From positions 1 to 9,408 of the forward strand of contig CANIMM010000109.1 in NCBI GenBank assembly GCA_947468255.1: a DNA stretch of 9,408 nucleotides, in the 5' to 3' direction. Positions within the stretch are counted from its first letter, which is position 1; each line of letters opens with the position of its first letter. Position numbers and translations under genes: made by a program. The stretch comes from Chitinophagaceae bacterium. GTDB taxonomy: Bacteria > Bacteroidota > Bacteroidia > Chitinophagales > Chitinophagaceae. The notes beneath the pieces are model-generated. The model was not told where the DNA came from, searched no databases, and worked only from the letters and a program-made list of their open reading frames with translations. This document shows positions 6,501 to 9,408 of the stretch, piece by piece.

Positions 6501-6549
6501 TTAAACCGGCAAATATTATCTTTACCTAGTAACCTGTTAAAATATATTT

Positions 6550-7179
6550 ATGCAAATTGTAATCTTTGGGGCCACTGGAATGGTTGGTATGCAACTGGTT
6601 AAACAAGCCCTTTATAAAGGATACAAGGTTAGGGCATTTGGAAGAAATGTTTTCACAGCTGATATGCCAAAAAACGACCAGTTGGAGCTCATTCAGGGAG
6701 CTTTATTTGACCAGGAACAGGTTTACGAGGCCATTAAAGGCACTGATGCGGTTATTTCTTCACTAGGCGGAGATTCAACCGGTGCGGATATGACCCGGTC
6801 CCTTGGAATGAAAAATATCATTACCCAAATGCAAAAAGCGGGGGTTTCAAGGATTGTAGCTGTTGGCGGCATGGGCTCACTCAATGCAGATGATGACACC
6901 CTTGTCATGGATAGGCCCAATTACCCTGCAAAATTTTTACCGGTAAGTAGGGAGCATCTAAAAGCTTTGGGATTTCTACAAGCATCCCCTTTAGATTTTA
7001 CTTTTGTATGCCCCCCCGATATATTAGACGCCGATACTACAGGTAATTTTATTACTTGCCGTGACTTTGTTCCTAGCCCCAATTCAAACAAGATTAATGC
7101 AGGGGATCTAGCCTTATTTATGCTGAGTGAATTGAATAAAAATGAGTTTATTAGGCAAAGAGTGGGTATTTGCAATTAA
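6550..7179 (+). CDS. NAD(P)-binding oxidoreductase, NmrA/atypical SDR type
   Basis: A 209-residue Rossmann-fold protein. The dinucleotide-binding loop GATGMVG (residues 7-13) fits GxxGxxG directly after the first beta strand. Arg 32 in FGRN follows the second strand, where NADP-binding members contact the 2'-phosphate. DAVISSLGG (66-74) and RIVAVGGMGS (101-110) match NmrA/biliverdin-reductase-B-like proteins. There is no classical Tyr-x-x-x-Lys; residues 133-140 read SREHLKAL. The late segment INAGDLALFML (182-192) is also typical of the group. It may be a small-molecule reductase or a redox sensor; the substrate cannot be told. It is the only plus-strand intact gene, divergent from the trp operon and convergent with a PepSY-like gene 121 bp away. 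A broken partial copy lies at 7908-8062. Confidence 0.88.
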   Translation: MQIVIFGATGMVGMQLVKQALYKGYKVRAFGRNVFTADMPKNDQLELIQGALFDQEQVYEAIKGTDAVISSLGGDSTGADMTRSLGMKNIITQMQKAGVSRIVAVGGMGSLNADDDTLVMDRPNYPAKFLPVSREHLKALGFLQASPLDFTFVCPPDILDADTTGNFITCRDFVPSPNSNKINAGDLALFMLSELNKNEFIRQRVGICN

Positions 7180-7300
7180 TAGCGGAGATCGCTACTACCC
7201 AGCATTCAACTTATCCTGCACAAACCCACTATTGATTCGCTTCCCCCTGCATAAATAGAACCCGAATAAATTGAACCTGATTTATAATCATTGACAGCTA

Positions 7301-7789
7301 TCACTTGGACCTAACATATTTTTCCACTTCTTCCAACTCATCGTCTTCTAACCTAACCCTCACCATATGATTCAAGCTTTCTAGGTTGGTCACCCATATA
7401 TCACGCCCTCCTACTTTTACATTGGCCACATGGGTGATTTTATAGTCTTCATAAGCTCCCATAATTTTATCTCGAATTCCCAATGGAAGATGCTGCTCAT
7501 CACCATAACTTACAACATAATTCATATAGCCTTTTTGGGTGAACACAGCCTGGTGCTTCACATCATTGTCGATAAACTTTGCCAAATAGTTTTTGTCAAG
7601 GTTATACCATTTCAAATTTTTTGCTTGCGGAAATGCTTTTTTAAATGCTTTATCCACTGCCTTGGTAATTACCGTACCGGAGGTTATACTAATGGAGGGC
7701 AAAGTGGTTACCGAATCTTTTTCCTGTGCTATCAGCTTCCCAGTTCCAATACATACTACCAGCAAAACTGCAATTACTTGCTTTTTCAT
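7301..7789 (-). CDS. Small secreted PepSY-like protein, copy 1
   Basis: A 162-residue protein with a clear Sec signal peptide: MKKQ, a hydrophobic core at residues 5-15 and a probable cleavage after Ala 21 (LIA/QE). The Cys at 13 lies inside the core and has no lipobox, so it is not called a lipoprotein. The mature part begins with a Thr/Ser-rich stretch and then VDKAFKKAFPQAKNLKWY (45-62), followed by an AxF strand and AVFTQKGYMNY. This is the pattern of the Bacteroidota PepSY-like (beta-lactamase-inhibitor-like) domain. The protein probably acts in the periplasm, and its ligand is unknown. It ends with an acidic helix ELEEVEKY. A paralogue of about 70% identity by eye lies at 8073-8564. It is probably transcribed alone and converges with the oxidoreductase gene; I see no strong terminator between them. 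Confidence 0.8.
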   Translation of the reverse strand: MKKQVIAVLLVVCIGTGKLIAQEKDSVTTLPSISITSGTVITKAVDKAFKKAFPQAKNLKWYNLDKNYLAKFIDNDVKHQAVFTQKGYMNYVVSYGDEQHLPLGIRDKIMGAYEDYKITHVANVKVGGRDIWVTNLESLNHMVRVRLEDDELEEVEKYVRSK

Positions 7790-7855
7790 GTTTTTTTAAT
7801 TTAATTGAAATGAATAATTAAAATGCGCTTTTTTATATTACAAATTAATTGCATT

Positions 7856-7885
7856 CAAAATATTAAAACAATGATTGCAATCAAA
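7856..7885 (-). promoter_or_regulatory. Candidate promoter of PepSY-like copy 1
   Basis: On the minus strand TTTG (7885-7882) and ATATTTTG (7863-7856) are separated by 18 bp, close to the Bacteroidota TTTG / TAnnTTTG arrangement although the TA is displaced. The same pair with the same spacing is kept upstream of copy 2 (8659-8630). A palindrome GATTGCAATC (7873-7882) lies between the two elements here but is degraded in copy 2. Confidence 0.35.
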
Positions 7886-7907
7886 AAATGAGTTGACACT
7901 AATCAGC

Positions 7908-8062
7908 AATGGTAGACATTGAATTGGTTAAACAAGCTCTTTAAAAGTTACCAAGTAAGGGCATTTAGCAGAAATGATTTCACGGCTGATATACCAAATG
8001 ACCAGCAAGCGCTCATTCAAGGAGCTTTATTAGACCAGGAGCGGGTTTACGACCGCATTATC
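7908..8062 (+). pseudogene. Broken remnant of the NAD(P)-binding oxidoreductase gene
   Basis: This stretch aligns base for base with 6579-6735 of the intact oxidoreductase gene, roughly codons 10-62, with scattered substitutions. Shared runs include TTGGTTAAACAAGC, GGAGCTTTATT and GGGCATTT. Copy 2 has lost two bases after the LVKQAL codons, which brings a TAA into frame at once, and a whole codon after the DIP codons. After the frameshift the other frame still reads like the parent (VRAFSRNDFTADIPNDQQAL). It has no sequence for the first ten codons, including the GxxGxxG loop, and it stops before the middle of the gene, where it joins the PepSY-like copy 2. It cannot make a working enzyme. 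Confidence 0.85.
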
Positions 8063-8072
8063 ACTACCTCAA

Positions 8073-8564
8073 TTACTTAGACTTGTCATATTTTTCCATC
8101 TCTTCCAAGTCATTGTCTTTTACCCTAACCATCACCAAATGATTCAAGCTTTCTAGGGTGGCTATCCATACATTACGCTGAAGTTCTTTTATATTGACCA
8201 CTTGTGTGATTTTATAATCTTCGTAAACTCCCCCCTTTAACCTATCTCGAATATCCATTGGAAGATGCTGCTCATAACCATAACTAATATCATAATTCAT
8301 GGAACCATTTTGGGTAAACACAGCCTGGTGCTTCATATCATTTTCGATAAAACGTGCCAAACACAATTTGTTAAGGTCATACCATTTCAAATTTTTTGCT
8401 TGAGGAAATGCTTTTTTAAATGCTTTATCCACTGCTTTGCTTACTACCATACCAGATGCTACACTAATGGAGGGCAAAGTGGTTACCGAATCTATTTCCT
8501 GTGCTAGCAACTTACCAGTTCCAATACATACTAGTAGCAAAACTGCAATTATTTGCTTTTTCAT
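8073..8564 (-). CDS. Small secreted PepSY-like protein, copy 2
   Basis: A 163-residue paralogue of the protein at 7301-7789. The signal peptide (cleavage probably after LLA, residue 21) and the segment AVDKAFKKAFPQAKNLKWY (44-62) are almost unchanged. Differences gather in residues 63-130: Tyr to Cys at 68, an inserted Gly near 111, and ELQRNVWIATLESL replacing GGRDIWVTNLESL. The C-terminal acidic helix is kept. The frame is intact, with no stop or frameshift, unlike the oxidoreductase remnant beside it, so the gene seems to be under selection. It is likely periplasmic, function unknown. It probably has its own promoter, with downstream transcription running into the pseudogene. Confidence 0.78.
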   Translation of the reverse strand: MKKQIIAVLLLVCIGTGKLLAQEIDSVTTLPSISVASGMVVSKAVDKAFKKAFPQAKNLKWYDLNKLCLARFIENDMKHQAVFTQNGSMNYDISYGYEQHLPMDIRDRLKGGVYEDYKITQVVNIKELQRNVWIATLESLNHLVMVRVKDNDLEEMEKYDKSK

Positions 8565-8629
8565 ATTTTTAAATTTAATTGAAATGAATAATTAAAATGC
8601 GCTCTTTTATATCACAAATTAATTGCATT

Positions 8630-8659
8630 CAAAATATTTAAACAATGATAGTAATCAAA
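8630..8659 (-). promoter_or_regulatory. Candidate promoter of PepSY-like copy 2
   Basis: On the minus strand TTTG (8659-8656) and ATATTTTG (8637-8630), 18 bp apart, repeat the arrangement seen before copy 1. The intervening sequence has drifted (GATTACTATC in place of the palindrome GATTGCAATC), while the two elements have not, which supports their role. Confidence 0.35.
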
Positions 8660-8760
8660 AATTGAGTTGACACTAATCAACTACGATACCATTTTTCGCC
8701 TAGCAAAGATCACCCCAATAATCAAACTCAATCAGCTAACTAAAATTATCGAATGGACAT

Positions 8761-8793
8761 AAAAAAAGCTTTTGCCAAGGGCAAAAGCTTTTT
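8761..8793 (-). terminator. Strong terminator after the YceI-family gene
   Basis: A perfect 14-bp inverted repeat (8763-8776 with 8780-8793, core AGCTTTTGCC) with a 3-nt AAG loop. On the minus strand the stem runs into seven T (8767-8761), ending transcription of the YceI gene 19 bp after its stop codon. The plus strand has only five T, so it may act in both directions but is better in the minus direction. Confidence 0.9.
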
Positions 8794-8812
8794 AATAGAA
8801 AATAATTGTCTT

Positions 8813-9408
8813 TTATTTCATTTCTGCGGAAACTGAAACTTTGGTCTCAGTAGCTACCTTGCCAGCAGCAATGGCTGGTCCATTAATACCATAATCGCCT
8901 AATAGCACAGTGAAATCACTCGCTAATTTAATGGACGCTCCACTCACTGAAATAGAACCAGCTGTAGTAACAGTTTTAGTAACCCCATGTATTGTAAGGT
9001 CACCAGCTACTTGAGCAGCATAAGTGCCATCTTTTTTAAAATTAATCGCGGCTAAATTGCTAAGCTTACCCTTGAAAGTAGCAGTAGGGAATTTTTCAGA
9101 ATCCATCCAAACTGGACTGTTAAAATGCTCCTGCATCATTGGATTTTCAAAGCTAAAATTCTTGATGATTACTTCAAATGCAACAGTTCCTTTTTGTATA
9201 TCAACTGTCGCTATCACTGTTTTGTTTTCTCCCTTTGGCTTTGCATCCTTTGCAGTAGTGGCATTAAAACCAATAGTGCCCGAAGTAGTTGTTTTTTTGG
9301 GGCCTGCCTTATCACCCGGAACTGCTGCTGATTTTGCAGTATTAGAAGTAGATACCGACTGTTTTGCAAAAATTGAACCTGTAACGGTAACTAAAGCAAT
9401 AAATAAAA
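8813..9408 (-). CDS. YceI-family secreted protein, N-terminus cut by the window edge
   Basis: The frame is open from the stop at 8813 to the right edge, giving 197 visible residues. A GTG at 9217 could look like a start but lies inside the domain and is not the true one. The first visible residues form a hydrophobic core, LFIALVTVTGSIFA, then KQS, which is the end of a signal peptide; the initiator lies just beyond 9408. A Ser/Thr/Ala/Lys-rich linker follows, then a single YceI domain recognisable from HFNSPVWMDSEKFPTATFKG, the strand segment VAGDLTIHGVTKTV, and the repeated beta-strand pattern. YceI proteins are lipocalin-like barrels that bind isoprenoids or other lipids in the periplasm. 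The specific ligand cannot be read here. It is followed by a strong terminator, so it is the last gene of its transcript. Confidence 0.87.
   Translation of the reverse strand, partial: LFIALVTVTGSIFAKQSVSTSNTAKSAAVPGDKAGPKKTTTSGTIGFNATTAKDAKPKGENKTVIATVDIQKGTVAFEVIIKNFSFENPMMQEHFNSPVWMDSEKFPTATFKGKLSNLAAINFKKDGTYAAQVAGDLTIHGVTKTVTTAGSISVSGASIKLASDFTVLLGDYGINGPAIAAGKVATETKVSVSAEMK

Larger units (their letters stand above)
6224..6549. other. Divergent intergenic region between trpL and the oxidoreductase gene
   Basis: About 326 bp with no convincing gene. It must contain the trp promoter (minus strand) and the oxidoreductase promoter (plus strand). Visible elements are a TTTG/TACATTTT pair, a CATCTTTG motif immediately before trpL, long A and T runs at 6254-6271, and a 12-bp palindrome at 6489-6500. 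A 70-codon frame on the minus strand has no ATG start of its own that convinces and no family features. Confidence 0.7.
6579..7904. repeat. Left copy of a tandem duplication (oxidoreductase body to PepSY-like upstream region)
   Basis: The stretch from about codon 10 of the oxidoreductase gene through the first PepSY-like gene and its upstream region reappears, shortened, at about 7908-8680. Shared landmarks in order are GGTTAAACAAGC, TTTACGA near 6725, the PepSY-like gene, and GTTGACACTAATCA at 7892-7904. The right copy begins directly where the left copy ends, as expected of a tandem duplication. Confidence 0.72.
7908..8680. repeat. Right copy of the tandem duplication, internally deleted
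   Basis: Contains the oxidoreductase remnant, PepSY-like copy 2 and its upstream region, in the same order and orientation as the left copy. It ends at GTTGACACTAATCA (8667-8680), matching the end of the left copy, after which similarity stops. Compared with the left copy about 550 bp, from oxidoreductase codon ~63 to just before the PepSY-like stop, is missing. Confidence 0.72.

Noticed and set aside
7180..7194. TAGCG-GAGAT-CGCTA hairpin after the oxidoreductase stop
   Set aside because: Only 5 bp and not followed by a T-run; not supportable as a terminator.
7908..8062. Possibility that the remnant is an insertion-sequence scar or mobile element
   Set aside because: It aligns with the adjacent oxidoreductase gene and has no terminal inverted repeats, target-site duplication or transposase sequence.
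8813..9217. YceI gene starting at GTG 9217
   Set aside because: The frame continues upstream through a linker and a signal-peptide core to the window edge, so the GTG is internal.

Overview
The window is AT-rich chromosomal DNA that looks like a member of the Bacteroidota, most likely Chitinophagaceae-like (inference). The reasons are the trpE-G-D-C-F gene order with adjacent or overlapping genes, weak TTTG / TAnnTTTG-type promoter elements, no clear Shine-Dalgarno sites, and small secreted PepSY-like and YceI proteins typical of that phylum. I cannot name a genus.

Positions 1-6223, minus strand, hold a tryptophan biosynthesis operon that runs right to left. It begins with a 17-codon leader peptide containing three consecutive Trp codons (trpL, 6170-6223). 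Next come a mutually exclusive antiterminator/terminator pair and then trpE, trpG, trpD, trpC, two tandem intact trpF genes, a GNAT acetyltransferase and the first 35 codons of trpB, cut by the window edge. The enzymes cover chorismate to indole-glycerol-phosphate, and trpB starts the last step; trpA is not in the window. The leader reads as a ribosome-stalling attenuator: the stop codon of the leader peptide directly abuts the segment that would form the antiterminator.

Positions 6224-6549 are a gene-free divergent promoter region between trpL and a plus-strand oxidoreductase gene. It holds a candidate trp promoter and a perfect 12-bp palindrome upstream of the oxidoreductase.

Positions 6550-8680 are a local tandem duplication. 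The left copy is an intact NAD(P)-binding (NmrA/SDR-like) oxidoreductase gene on the plus strand, convergent with a small secreted PepSY-like gene on the minus strand. The right copy is a frameshifted, truncated remnant of the oxidoreductase followed by a second, intact PepSY-like gene, together with a copy of its upstream region. About 550 bp between the two genes has been lost from the right copy.

Positions 8681-9408 hold a strong 14-bp hairpin terminator and a minus-strand YceI-family secreted protein whose first codons lie beyond the right edge. No tRNA, rRNA, CRISPR array or insertion sequence was seen.
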